From a virus, in the IMG/VR virus record IMGVR_UViG_3300031211_000014, positions 1 to 36,435 of that record: a stretch of DNA of 36,435 bases, one strand, 5' to 3'. Positions 1 to 8,318 of this stretch are shown here, piece after piece. Under the pieces are notes generated by a model. It was not told where the DNA came from. It saw nothing but the letters and a program-made list of their open reading frames with translations, and ran no database searches. Within the stretch, counting starts at the first letter, position 1; each line of letters starts with the position of its first letter. Both the position numbers and the translations under genes were made by a program.

Positions 1-3000
1 GAGGTAGTAAGTTTTCAGAAATGAAGTCTGAAGAATCAGGTATTAATCCTGCAAATTATTCTTTATTACAAGAGATATCAATACCCTTTGGTTACGGTGC
101 TGCTGAGAGTGTTTTTGGCGCACTACCTACTTCTCGAATACTAAGACGATCCGTTAGTTCTAGTGCCAATAGAGCATTACTGAACAAAGGAGCTTTAGGA
201 TTTACTAAGCAATTTTTTAAAGACAACGGTGTAGAAGTTCTTACCGAAAACGCCACAACTTTTTCTCAAAACTTATTAGACAGATTTGCTTTAGATAAAA
301 AAGATGTTTTACTGACAGACAATCTGGATAAAACTACATTCTCGACTCTTGCAAGCAGTCCTTTGATTATTGGTGGTGGCAAAATAACAGGAGAATTGAT
401 TAAGCCTTTCATGCCTAAGAGTCAAATTGAAGAAATAAAGAACGGCTATTTGAAAGTTATTAAGCTTCAGAAGGCATTTAATAACGCAGGAAATCAATCC
501 ACAAGAAACATTTTAGAGGGTAAAATAAAAGAGGCTAATGCTAGTAATGATAAATTAATTAATAAAGCCAGAAGCTCCACTTCAAATTTGAGCCAAGCAG
601 TCTACAATAAAGTTAATGGCATTACCAAAAATCAAGCTTTACTTCAGGCAGAGGCAAAATTAATTAATGAAGACAAAGCTTTATCTCAGGAACAGAGAAC
701 TGAAATACTAAAAGACCTTTTGGATGAATTTAATGTTTTGGAAAAAGACAGAAATGAAACATTAGAAGGTAAGCAAATAGTTGTCGATGAAAAAAAGGAG
801 AGCTTTTTAGACCTTCTAACAGAGGAAGAATCACTAAGGCTAAAAGATGAAGCTCAAAACGAGATAATAGCTGAGTACGAAGCTGACGGGGTTAAGGACT
901 TCCAAATAACCGATCAAGAGATTACTGAACGTGCTATATCTATTTTTGAAAGACAAGAAGCTGATAATACAGACCCTAAAAAACCAGTCAAAGCTCAATT
1001 ATCTAATACTCAATCTGAGATTGAAAAAATTAATAAAGAAAAACAAGAAGAATTAGACAGTACTATTTCTTTAGATGGCATAAAAACAGAACAAATAAAT
1101 AAATTAGATAAAGATAAAGAAGTTATAAGGTTAACAGAAAAATTTAATGAAACAGCGAGTGGAATAGAAAGAGATGATATACTTAATAAAATAGAAGTAA
1201 TAGAAAAAAGAATAAATAAAGAAGTAAAAGACGATGTTAAAAAAAGAGGTTTAAAAGTTATAACTAGAGAGGCTAGAAATAAAATAAGTCAAGATGCTAG
1301 AGATAAAATAACAGCTTTAAATAATAAATCAAATCAAAACCCAGAAAACAATGAAGAATCAAATGAAAAAAGTAGCCAAGAAGCCAATGATGAAGAAATC
1401 AACACCGAAGAAGAAGAAGAAGATGCCAACCAAGAAGATGTATTAGAGAAAGATTCAGTCGTAGAGCCTAAAAAGAAAGCTCCAAAGCCAACAACCACAA
1501 AAAGAGTTTCACCCAAAGGCGTAAAAGGCGATTTTGACGTGGAAATGGACTCAGGCGGTAATGTTGTAAGCATCAAGAGCGCAAAAGACGGAAGATCTAT
1601 TTCTAAATTTTACGAAAAGACTAGCAAGAAAACAGGCAAAAAGACATTAGCTAAAAACGCTAACTACTCTAGAATTGAAAACGAAGCGGTTGGACAAAAA
1701 ACAGACAATCAAATAAACGAAGCTAATAAAAAGAGAACTTTTGAGGCTATTGACAGTTACACGCCAACAAATGAATACGAAGCAGCTTTAGAATATTTTG
1801 CCAATGGAGGTAATATTGATTTGGATTCCGCTTCTAAAGAAACAGGAGCTTCTAAAAATGAATTAAAATGGGCTTCTGGATTTAAAAAGAAATCTAAACT
1901 TCCTAGCGTTGAGAGAGCTTCGGAACAAATTACAGATAATTCAAATTTAGGTCTTGATCAAACAGTAGTTCGTGACGCTATTATTCAAATATTGCTTGAA
2001 AATCAAAGTATTTCTGACATACAAAGCCAAATTGTATCTTTACAAGAGCAAATTGATGCAAACCAAGACGAACAGGAATTGTCTAGTTTTTTAGGTTCTT
2101 TATCTCAAGAGGAATTATCCTTAGTTGAATCACAAATGGCAGAAGACTCTTTCTTAGAAGAGCTTACATATGCCCAAAAAGTACAATATTATGAAGAACA
2201 ATTCGGAACCACAGAAGAAAAAGCCCAATTTGAAATCGATAGGCAAAGATCAATTGACGGAGAATCAGAAGGCAGCAATACAAGCATTCAAGAACGTGAA
2301 GGAGCGCAAGACCAAGACGTAGATGATACTATTCAAGAAGGTAATAGTGATGACGCTTTTCTCAAAGGACTAGAGGATGCCGAAAAGCAATTAAAAGACT
2401 TTGGTGATGGTACTCTTGTAATAAATCTTCCTGTTGCTATTGCAATAAAAGCTATACAGGTAGTAAAAGCAGCATACAAAGCAGGAAAGAAAGCAGCTTT
2501 AGCCCTAGAGGAAGGTCTTAATTACATTAAATCTACAGATTGGTACAAGTCTCTTACTAGAAAAGAGAAAAGAGAAATTACTACGGACACTATTAAGCAG
2601 GCGATTTCACAAAGCTCAGAAAGCTTCAAAGCACGTGAAAGTTTGCAAGAAAATAGCGAAGCTCAAGCTATGGGCATTGGTTCTAAGAACAGCAGTAAAA
2701 GAGACTCTTCTTTAGGTAAGGGTGGGCCAGTCAAAATTTTAAATGAAGTACAGCAAAGAACAAGACGTTTTTGGAATCAAAGTTTTAAAACTAACGCTGG
2801 AACTTCAAAAAAAATAGGAAATATTGTAAGGTCTTTAGGTAGAGAGATGAGTTCGGTCACTAATGCTTTGGAACACGAGCTAGGTGAAATTAATGAAATA
2901 CTTGGGAGTACTTCAAAAAGTAAAAACAGCAAAGGATTTAAGGAAAGAGCTTTAGCTTTAAACGACTACCTGCTTGGGGTGGAAGGTGTAGATATTTCTT

Positions 3001-5501
3001 TTCTTAATAAAAATCAAATAGATAAAATTGATCAGTTAAGAAGTCGTGTAGATAAGCTCTCTACTAATTTACAAGAAAAATTAGAAGAGCAAAAAAATGG
3101 TTTTAAAGAAAAACTGGAAGGACTTGATAAAGATTCAGCAGCTTACTCTTCAATTAGTGATGCCATAAATAGAGTTGAAACACTTCAAGAAACTATTGAG
3201 TCTAATAAAGGACAGTATTTGTATCGCTCCTATGACGCTTTTAAAAATACTGACTACTTAGAGAGACTTACAAGTAAAAATGTCAACAAAGAAGGTAATA
3301 GACGTATAGATAACGCTGTTCAGTTCCTTATGGATGAAAGCTCTGATTTATTTGGTTCAAATATTACGGAAAAAGATGCTCGTAAGCGAGTTTTTGAATA
3401 CTTAGAATCTCTTAAGACAAAAAAAGATTTAGTTTTAGCTTCTGCGGAAGGAGAAAAGAAAGCTCCTTTTTATAAGAAGAAAAAGGAAATACCCAAAGCT
3501 TTTAGAGAATTGCTTGGAGAATCAAATGACCCATTACTTAATTATGCTTCTACTGTATTTAAGATTAGTAATTATATAGCCTCTACTGAATATCAAAATA
3601 AAATGAGGATTGAACTTTTAGAATCTGGATTAGGAACTTATGATGCACAAGCTGGATTTACAAAGCTTACGCCTGATGGAGAAGCTTGGAGTGGATTAAG
3701 TGGACTTTACGTTTCTAAAGAATTGTATAATTCAATACAAGACTTACAACCCTTATCTACAATTAATGAAGACTTTTATAAGGCATGGGTAGCTTTTGCA
3801 GCCTTTACAAAACTTGGTAAAACAGCCTTAAGTCCAATGACCACTATGCTTAACTTTATAAGTGGAAGTATTTTAGCTTTAAATGCTGGATTCTTTTTCG
3901 CTTCTGATCCTAAAAAAATTAAGGATGCCATGAGCATGGCTTGGGGTACTAAAAAAAGCAGAAAAGAGCTTAAATCTGAAACCGATAAACTTTACAAGCT
4001 TGGTATATTAGGAGATGGCGCCATTTCTCAAGAAGTTATGGAAACTATAAATGATTTCACAAACGACATAGAGAGGATATCAAATCAAGGAGCTGGTAAA
4101 AGGGTTTTTAATGCTATTAAAAAAGTCTATGCTCTTGGTGATGATTTTTACAAAGTAATTGGATATTACACTTATAAAGGAAGGTATGAGAAGTCTGGCA
4201 TGACTACTTTGGAAGCTGAGGCAAAAGCAGCACAGCGAATAATAGATACATTTCCTACTTACAGTATGTTGCCAAAAAACATTAAAAGATTAAGGAGATT
4301 TCCACTTATAGGTACTTTTGTTTCGTTTCCTTATCTAGCCGTAATGACTTCTGCTAATACATTTAAGTATATGAAAGAAGATGTAAAAGCAGGAAGATCT
4401 AGTATGGTGGCTAAGCAGGCTGCAGGTTTTTTAATAGCAAATGCTTCGCACTTAGCTTTAGCGGAATTATCTAAAAATATGATGGGATTTGATGATGATG
4501 ATGATGATAAAGTAAGAGATATGCTTCCGTTCTACCAAACAAACAGTAAGCTTATTTATGCCGGGAAAGATAAGTTTGGCCAACCTATATTTATGGATGC
4601 AACTGCTTTATTTCCTGCGGAAGTTTATTTAAAACCACTTAGGACTTTATTTGACGATAGAGAAGGCAGAGATATTCAAGACAACATTAATGAGGCTCTT
4701 AAAGAAACACTATCTCCATACTTAGGTTTTGATATAAGTTTTAAAACTATGAATGAATTATTTTTTAATAGAGATGTTTTTGATAGAGAAATATATGAAG
4801 GTGAAAATTTAATTGACGGAATATTTAACGACCCTGATAAAGTAGGTCAGCACTATATGAAAAATGCAGGTCCTGGATTCTATGGTAACATTACAGAATT
4901 TGCAAGAGCAAATGATGTACAACCTAGTTTCTTTGGAGATAAATTCACTTCCTACGGTAAAGAGTATAAAAACAGTGATGCTCTTATGAGGCTTTTAGGT
5001 TTTAGATTTACAACTTTAAATTACATAGCAGGCACAACCTCTCTAGGGTATAGGAATAAGGATAAGTTTGATAAGAAAAAAGATGATATTACTAATGCTT
5101 TTAAATCTACTAGTAGATTAGATGATTCTGGAATGAAAGAGTCTATCGAAGAGTATTCTAAAGCTAATAAAGAGTTATCAGAAAGCATGATTATAGCAGT
5201 AAAAGGAGCTAGAAAACTCGGAGTAAATGAAGCTGATATTTTTAAAGCTTTGAAACAGAGCGCATTTTCTACAGAAGATGTTGAGTTTATTATGGCTGGC
5301 ATTCAAACTCCTTTAAAGAAAATAACAGACATAAGCGCAATTAGTAAATTAGAAAAAATCGATTTAAATTACAGAGATAAAGAAAGTAAAAGGAAAATAA
5401 AGTTAAACTACCTATACAACGTTACTGATTTTAATGTTCTGGTAAAACAAAAAAATAAAGAAACATACAAGCTTATGGATAAGATTAAAAAAGATAAATA
5501 A
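1..5501 (+). CDS. Giant phage virion/polyvalent-type protein, 5' end cut by window
   Basis: The reading frame is open from the first bases of the window, so the ATG at position 21 is probably internal and the true start lies upstream. From that ATG the product is 1826 residues. The first 150 residues contain a glycine/alanine-rich hydrophobic patch (PFGYGAAESVFGALPTSR). About residues 180-760 are highly charged, Glu/Lys/Gln-rich and predicted coiled coil. The last 600 residues are denser in aromatics, with hydrophobic segments near 1262-1295 and 1470-1490 and an Asp run near 1490. This layout is typical of very long phage proteins described as large polyvalent proteins or internal/ejected virion proteins. 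I see no catalytic motif. It ends 5 bp before a convergent gene, consistent with the last gene of a late operon. Family placement is inference. Confidence 0.7.
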   Translation, partial: GSKFSEMKSEESGINPANYSLLQEISIPFGYGAAESVFGALPTSRILRRSVSSSANRALLNKGALGFTKQFFKDNGVEVLTENATTFSQNLLDRFALDKKDVLLTDNLDKTTFSTLASSPLIIGGGKITGELIKPFMPKSQIEEIKNGYLKVIKLQKAFNNAGNQSTRNILEGKIKEANASNDKLINKARSSTSNLSQAVYNKVNGITKNQALLQAEAKLINEDKALSQEQRTEILKDLLDEFNVLEKDRNETLEGKQIVVDEKKESFLDLLTEEESLRLKDEAQNEIIAEYEADGVKDFQITDQEITERAISIFERQEADNTDPKKPVKAQLSNTQSEIEKINKEKQEELDSTISLDGIKTEQINKLDKDKEVIRLTEKFNETASGIERDDILNKIEVIEKRINKEVKDDVKKRGLKVITREARNKISQDARDKITALNNKSNQNPENNEESNEKSSQEANDEEINTEEEEEDANQEDVLEKDSVVEPKKKAPKPTTTKRVSPKGVKGDFDVEMDSGGNVVSIKSAKDGRSISKFYEKTSKKTGKKTLAKNANYSRIENEAVGQKTDNQINEANKKRTFEAIDSYTPTNEYEAALEYFANGGNIDLDSASKETGASKNELKWASGFKKKSKLPSVERASEQITDNSNLGLDQTVVRDAIIQILLENQSISDIQSQIVSLQEQIDANQDEQELSSFLGSLSQEELSLVESQMAEDSFLEELTYAQKVQYYEEQFGTTEEKAQFEIDRQRSIDGESEGSNTSIQEREGAQDQDVDDTIQEGNSDDAFLKGLEDAEKQLKDFGDGTLVINLPVAIAIKAIQVVKAAYKAGKKAALALEEGLNYIKSTDWYKSLTRKEKREITTDTIKQAISQSSESFKARESLQENSEAQAMGIGSKNSSKRDSSLGKGGPVKILNEVQQRTRRFWNQSFKTNAGTSKKIGNIVRSLGREMSSVTNALEHELGEINEILGSTSKSKNSKGFKERALALNDYLLGVEGVDISFLNKNQIDKIDQLRSRVDKLSTNLQEKLEEQKNGFKEKLEGLDKDSAAYSSISDAINRVETLQETIESNKGQYLYRSYDAFKNTDYLERLTSKNVNKEGNRRIDNAVQFLMDESSDLFGSNITEKDARKRVFEYLESLKTKKDLVLASAEGEKKAPFYKKKKEIPKAFRELLGESNDPLLNYASTVFKISNYIASTEYQNKMRIELLESGLGTYDAQAGFTKLTPDGEAWSGLSGLYVSKELYNSIQDLQPLSTINEDFYKAWVAFAAFTKLGKTALSPMTTMLNFISGSILALNAGFFFASDPKKIKDAMSMAWGTKKSRKELKSETDKLYKLGILGDGAISQEVMETINDFTNDIERISNQGAGKRVFNAIKKVYALGDDFYKVIGYYTYKGRYEKSGMTTLEAEAKAAQRIIDTFPTYSMLPKNIKRLRRFPLIGTFVSFPYLAVMTSANTFKYMKEDVKAGRSSMVAKQAAGFLIANASHLALAELSKNMMGFDDDDDDKVRDMLPFYQTNSKLIYAGKDKFGQPIFMDATALFPAEVYLKPLRTLFDDREGRDIQDNINEALKETLSPYLGFDISFKTMNELFFNRDVFDREIYEGENLIDGIFNDPDKVGQHYMKNAGPGFYGNITEFARANDVQPSFFGDKFTSYGKEYKNSDALMRLLGFRFTTLNYIAGTTSLGYRNKDKFDKKKDDITNAFKSTSRLDDSGMKESIEEYSKANKELSESMIIAVKGARKLGVNEADIFKALKQSAFSTEDVEFIMAGIQTPLKKITDISAISKLEKIDLNYRDKESKRKIKLNYLYNVTDFNVLVKQKNKETYKLMDKIKKDK

Positions 5502-5506
5502 CTTAA

Positions 5507-5875
5507 TCACTTCCCTAAAATATTAGCCTTAAAACTTGCGGCTCCATGCTGTGAGATATAATCGCTACAATTTTTATAATTAAGCGCCTGCACTTTCTCA
5601 TCAAGTATAGATTGTTTTTTTACTTGGTTGCCCAGCAATTGTCGGTTTAGTCTATTTATACTTGTATTTGTTTTTTTAGCAATGCTAGGAGCTTTTAACA
5701 TCTTTGAACTTTTGCTTTTGTGCCTTCTTGTTACCTCTTGACGAAACTCTTGCATTCCGTGTTCTTCAATAACTCTATAAATCATTCTCCAAGAAGTCTT
5801 AGCTTTTATTCTTATATCATCAAGCATCTCTCCTTGCAATAGAAGAGTTTTGATAAGTTGTAGTTTTTCTGTCAT
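5507..5875 (-). CDS. Small basic protein with HTH-like N-terminus, unknown function
   Basis: A 122-residue protein, last gene of the leftward early operon. Residues 10-45 (LLLQGEMLDDIRIKAKTSWRM and following) could form a helix-turn-helix, and residues 45-90 are strongly basic, so DNA or RNA binding is plausible. There is no recognised family. Its stop lies 5 bp from the end of the convergent late gene, with no obvious intrinsic terminator between them. A 10-bp hairpin lies just upstream of its start. Function is unknown. Confidence 0.6.
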   Translation of the reverse strand: MTEKLQLIKTLLLQGEMLDDIRIKAKTSWRMIYRVIEEHGMQEFRQEVTRRHKSKSSKMLKAPSIAKKTNTSINRLNRQLLGNQVKKQSILDEKVQALNYKNCSDYISQHGAASFKANILGK

Positions 5876-5889
5876 GATTTTAGTTCTAA

Positions 5890-5913
5890 CAGGGGGAAAT
5901 GAGTTTCCCTCTG
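5890..5913. repeat. Hairpin just upstream of the 122-aa gene
   Basis: CAGGGGGAAA and TTTCCCTCTG flank a 4-nt loop and pair over 10 positions with one G-T wobble on the plus strand. No T-tract follows on the minus strand, so it is not a standard terminator for the leftward operon. It may instead shape translation of the next gene or serve as a protein site. Confidence 0.45.
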
Positions 5914-5932
5914 TGGGTTTAGTTTCTATATT

Positions 5933-6076
5933 TTAGCCTGCAATAATCAATGCTATTTTTAGTACAATGTTTTCTATTAAGTCAGATAAAAAACTTAAAA
6001 TCATTGCCACTATAAAGCCTATTGCTAGTGGCTTAAAGTTTTTATCGATATAATTTATAATCTGTTGCTTGGTCAT
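5933..6076 (-). CDS. Small membrane protein, 47 aa
   Basis: A 47-residue frame beginning MTKQQIINYIDKNFKPLAIG. Residues 17-30 and 37-46 are hydrophobic, giving one or two short membrane segments. Similar tiny membrane proteins are common in phage early operons. It sits between the Acb2-like gene and the last early gene on the same strand, in an otherwise uncovered gap. There is no family match from memory; the call rests on the open frame, the position and the hydrophobic pattern. Confidence 0.5.
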   Translation of the reverse strand: MTKQQIINYIDKNFKPLAIGFIVAMILSFLSDLIENIVLKIALIIAG

Positions 6077-6112
6077 TTGTTGATTTTATTTATTGATTAT
6101 TTTTTGTGTGCT

Positions 6113-6147
6113 ATGGGCTAAAACCTTTTTAAACAGGATAAGCCCAT
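6113..6147. repeat. Inverted repeat after the Acb2-like gene
   Basis: ATGGGCT (6113-6119) and AGCCCAT (6141-6147) form a 7-bp inverted repeat with a 21-nt spacer. It lies just past the stop of the gene ending at 6160. It could slow or partly terminate leftward transcription, but no U-tract follows. Confidence 0.35.
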
Positions 6148-6159
6148 GCTCACATTTTA

Positions 6160-6417
6160 CTACAATTTTAATCCGTCTGCTGTTGGTGCTATTTTAGCGT
6201 TCTCAGGCTTATAACTGTCTGGATAAGGATTAGGTTCATTTAATCTTTTTAAGTCCATACCAAGCCACATAATAGCTTCTTGTAATTTTGTAATTGATAA
6301 ACTTCTTTCTCTTGAACTAGGAAGTTCTTTCAATTCTTGAAGATTTTTGTCTAAGCTTACGCGAAGAGTCTTGTCAGCCTTAATGTCTTTTTCAAGTTTT
6401 GTGTGATTTTCTAACAT
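6160..6417 (-). CDS. Acb2/Tad1-like small protein, candidate cyclic-nucleotide sponge (anti-CBASS/Thoeris)
   Basis: An 85-residue protein starting at the ATG at 6417. Longer in-frame starts, up to 6534, would run into the end of the dcm frame and add a basic tail unlike the rest. The central motif ERSLSITKLQEAIMWLG, with the C-terminal NPYPDSY and PTADGLK motifs, resembles small phage proteins carrying the Acb2/Tad1 helical hairpin domain. Known members oligomerise and sequester cyclic di-/trinucleotides or gcADPR signals, blocking CBASS or Thoeris immunity. Here the assignment rests on motif memory only: the R-E-R...KLQEA-MW pattern fits, but ligand residues cannot be verified. It lies directly after a cytosine methyltransferase locus, so two possible counter-defence functions are adjacent. 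It ends in TAG. Confidence 0.6.
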   Translation of the reverse strand: MLENHTKLEKDIKADKTLRVSLDKNLQELKELPSSRERSLSITKLQEAIMWLGMDLKRLNEPNPYPDSYKPENAKIAPTADGLKL

Positions 6418-6475
6418 AATTGTAATTTTAATATTTTTGAGTACTCTATAAAGTTTTCCCCTTCCCTTTTTTGGT

Positions 6476-6844
6476 TTATTCAGTTTTAAGTGAATTTCTA
6501 GTTTCCATGATTGCCTTAAAAATCTGCAAAGCAACCTCAGGAACTATTGCATTTCCAAATCCTTTTATGCTTTCGTTTCTCCATTTAGGAAAGGTAATTC
6601 CGTCCAGTCTACTGGAAAGCTCATCATTTCCGCTACAAATAGGGGATTGAGTTGGGAAGTCTTGCCACTTTGATGGAACTGATCCGCTAAATTGTCTGCC
6701 TTTTCTTTCAGTCTGCCCCTTGCTTTTAACGCTTCGGTACTGCTTGCTCCCTTGTAATTTGAAGCTGCTGGTGTAGGCAACATCTTGTATTCGATGTTCG
6801 CCTCCAGATAACTCATTGCTTTCTTGTGACCTTGTCTTTTTTCC
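6476..6844 (-). pseudogene. Severed C-terminal part of dcm (TRD and motif X), in frame after TAG
   Basis: After the TAG at 6845-6847 the dcm frame stays open for about 122 codons to a TAA at 6476-6478. It encodes recognisable methyltransferase C-terminal sequence: FPTQSPICSGNDELSSRLDG, then FPKWRNESIKGFGNAIVPEV, where GNAIVP is motif X. The intact gene would be 319 residues, normal for a phage C5 methyltransferase. The lack of other stops or frameshifts suggests the break is recent or conditional. Most of this stretch is also coding in the overlapping frame that ends at 6565. Confidence 0.8.
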
Positions 6845-7293
6845 CTAGTCTTGTAGCCTTCCTCGCCTGATGATGTTGGCGTTGGGAGTATTTTCAATTC
6901 TATTGCCTTGCTTCTTCGATTCTCGAATACTTTTAATCCCTGAGTTTGAACGGTGGGCAATAAACCAGACTCTATCTCTTCTGTGGGGAGCGCCGACACC
7001 TGCAGCTGGAAGTACACACGGTTGTACTTCGTACCCTTTAGCTTCCAAGTCAGCTTGCACTTCGTTGAATACCAGTCCGTCATTCCAACTAACGATTCCA
7101 AGAACGTTCTCCGCCACAACGTACTCAGGGGCAATCTCCCGAATTGCTCTAAGCATTTCTGGCCAGAGGTGTCTATCATCGTCTTTACCAAGTCTTTTCC
7201 CTGCATGGCTGTATGGTTGACAAGGGAATCCTCCTGTGAGGACGTCAATTTTTCCTCGCCAAATAGTGAAATCTGTTTTTGTGATGTCTTCAT
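6565..7293 (-). CDS. Long overprinted frame nested inside dcm, 242 aa
   Basis: A 242-codon open frame on the same strand as dcm but shifted by one base, beginning ATG at 7293 and lying wholly inside the full dcm span. Its product has motifs I recall from phage and mobile-element ORFs found beside or annotated with cytosine methyltransferases: TSGQKCLEQFGR, LTWKLKGTKYNRVYFQL, repeated LPTP segments, and LNPLFVAEMMSFPVDWTELPF near the C-terminus. A stop-free frame of this length is unlikely by chance in such AT-rich DNA. Its function is unknown. It could be a real overprinted gene or an unusually stop-free shadow of dcm. The dcm amber codon is silent in this frame (Thr ACT). Confidence 0.6.
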   Translation of the reverse strand: MKTSQKQISLFGEEKLTSSQEDSLVNHTAMQGKDLVKTMIDTSGQKCLEQFGRLPLSTLWRRTFLESLVGMTDWYSTKCKLTWKLKGTKYNRVYFQLQVSALPTEEIESGLLPTVQTQGLKVFENRRSKAIELKILPTPTSSGEEGYKTREKRQGHKKAMSYLEANIEYKMLPTPAASNYKGASSTEALKARGRLKEKADNLADQFHQSGKTSQLNPLFVAEMMSFPVDWTELPFLNGETKA

Positions 7294-7435
7294 AAGATAT
7301 AGCTTTAGGCCAGTAATATTTTAATATGCGTTGTCCAAATTCGTTCCATTCGCAATGAAAAGAGTTGTTCCATCCCATCCATTCAGATGCTAAATCAAAT
7401 CCTCCAATACCAGAAAATAAACTACCTTGATTCAT
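6845..7435 (-). CDS. dcm: C5-cytosine DNA methyltransferase, N-terminal part (amber-truncated)
   Basis: A 196-residue product with the catalytic half of a C5 methyltransferase: motif I SLFSGIGGFDLA (5-16), motif IV GGFPCQPYS with nucleophile Cys72, motif VI ENV (109-111) and motif VIII RRDRVWFIA (152-160). The enzyme would methylate cytosine at a specific site, usually to protect phage DNA from restriction. Translation stops at a TAG in codon 197, before the target-recognition domain and motifs IX-X. These motifs continue in the same frame after the TAG, down to 6476. As written the protein should be inactive unless the amber codon is read through or is a recent mutation or sequence error. 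A second long frame overlaps it from dcm codon 48 onward. Confidence 0.85.
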   Translation of the reverse strand: MNQGSLFSGIGGFDLASEWMGWNNSFHCEWNEFGQRILKYYWPKAISYEDITKTDFTIWRGKIDVLTGGFPCQPYSHAGKRLGKDDDRHLWPEMLRAIREIAPEYVVAENVLGIVSWNDGLVFNEVQADLEAKGYEVQPCVLPAAGVGAPHRRDRVWFIAHRSNSGIKSIRESKKQGNRIENTPNANIIRRGRLQD

Positions 7436-7446
7436 AATTATTTGCT

Positions 7447-7533
7447 TTAATTTCTTTTAGCCCAGGCAGCAGCCTCTCCCCATTTTTGTAATTCTTTATA
7501 TAATATTTTAAACAGTTTTTTAATTTTTTTCAT
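7447..7533 (-). CDS. 28-aa basic amphipathic peptide gene, coupled by ATGA overlap
   Basis: The ATG overlaps the TGA of the preceding gene (ATGA), a usual sign of translational coupling. The product starts MKKIKKLFKILYKELQKWGE and ends AAAWAKRN; it is basic and likely an amphipathic helix. It fills the only gap between the replication-module gene and dcm. Function is unknown. The call rests on the overlap, the open frame and the lack of any other gene there. Confidence 0.45.
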   Translation of the reverse strand: MKKIKKLFKILYKELQKWGEAAAWAKRN

Positions 7534-8318
7534 ACCCTCGACTTCAATTCTGTTTCAACAATTTTAATCATCGATTTATTTGGTACAATCGATTTCTTTT
7601 CAGCATTTAGATAAACTTGTAAGTTTTCAGTACTGTGATTTACAACATCAGCTTTGGCTCTTTCGTAAAAATCAGGCTTAAGAACTTGATCTAGTTTTGG
7701 TTTGTCGAGGTGTTCAGTAGTGAATATTTCTTTCACCCGGCTTCCAAAGTTTTTCCCAGCCAACTGTTTTTTTTCAGAAACTTCAAACTTGTCTAGGTTT
7801 TCTTTATCCCAATTGAAGTTTGCCATTCCCGACAATTCCCCTTTTTTCTTATTGTGGGATAGCTCTCTTTCGTTTGCTTTAAGCTCAAGGTATTCTGGCA
7901 CCCATTTATGAAATATCGTCTGGCTATCAAGCTTAAAATCCTTTCCGTCTCCAATTTTTCCTTGTCTAGCGTATTTGAACATCAACATCACGTCTTCAAG
8001 AGATTCAAATTGGAATATGTCGAATAAATCCATTGATACTGTTGCGATTTGCATATCAGTAAACTTTCCACTAGCATTGAAGTTTTCATTAAAGCGATTT
8101 ATAAGAAATGAAATTGATTTAATAACATCTCTTCTGCTAATTGATTTGGTAAGGCTTTTTAAAGAACTTCCTGAAATAGCTTCTGCAACTGTAGTGCTTC
8201 TTTCCATTTCTAAAAAACAATCAAAATCATTAGTCGCTAACGAGCGAATCAATAATGCTGAACGTTCCTTTGACACTTGATTGATTTCCGAACTTTTTGC
8301 TGTTATCCCTGTTTTCAT
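7530..8318 (-). CDS. Phage replication-module protein, possible helicase loader or primosome partner
   Basis: A 262-residue protein directly downstream of the replication initiator. Residues 60-150 are helical, with a patch ending FKYARQGKIGDGKDFKLDSQ followed by IFHKWVPEYLELKANERE. I recall this pattern from proteins that follow initiators in Bacteroidota phages. I know of no demonstrated biochemical role; helicase loading is inferred only from gene order. The listed start at 8318 overlaps the initiator's end by 89 bp in another frame. An internal ATG at 8204 would remove the overlap and also has an A/T-rich leader, so the start is uncertain. Confidence 0.65.
   Translation of the reverse strand: MKTGITAKSSEINQVSKERSALLIRSLATNDFDCFLEMERSTTVAEAISGSSLKSLTKSISRRDVIKSISFLINRFNENFNASGKFTDMQIATVSMDLFDIFQFESLEDVMLMFKYARQGKIGDGKDFKLDSQTIFHKWVPEYLELKANERELSHNKKKGELSGMANFNWDKENLDKFEVSEKKQLAGKNFGSRVKEIFTTEHLDKPKLDQVLKPDFYERAKADVVNHSTENLQVYLNAEKKSIVPNKSMIKIVETELKSRV

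Noticed and set aside
4480-4512. GAT triplet run in the giant protein gene as a phase-variable repeat
   Set aside because: The unit is three bases and encodes a short Asp run, so slippage would not shift the frame. The run is also too short to suggest switching.
6870-7324. Two open frames of over 110 codons on the plus strand opposite dcm
   Set aside because: They contain no recognisable motif, run against the operon, and arise opposite a conserved gene that is already read in two frames on the other strand. I treat them as shadows.
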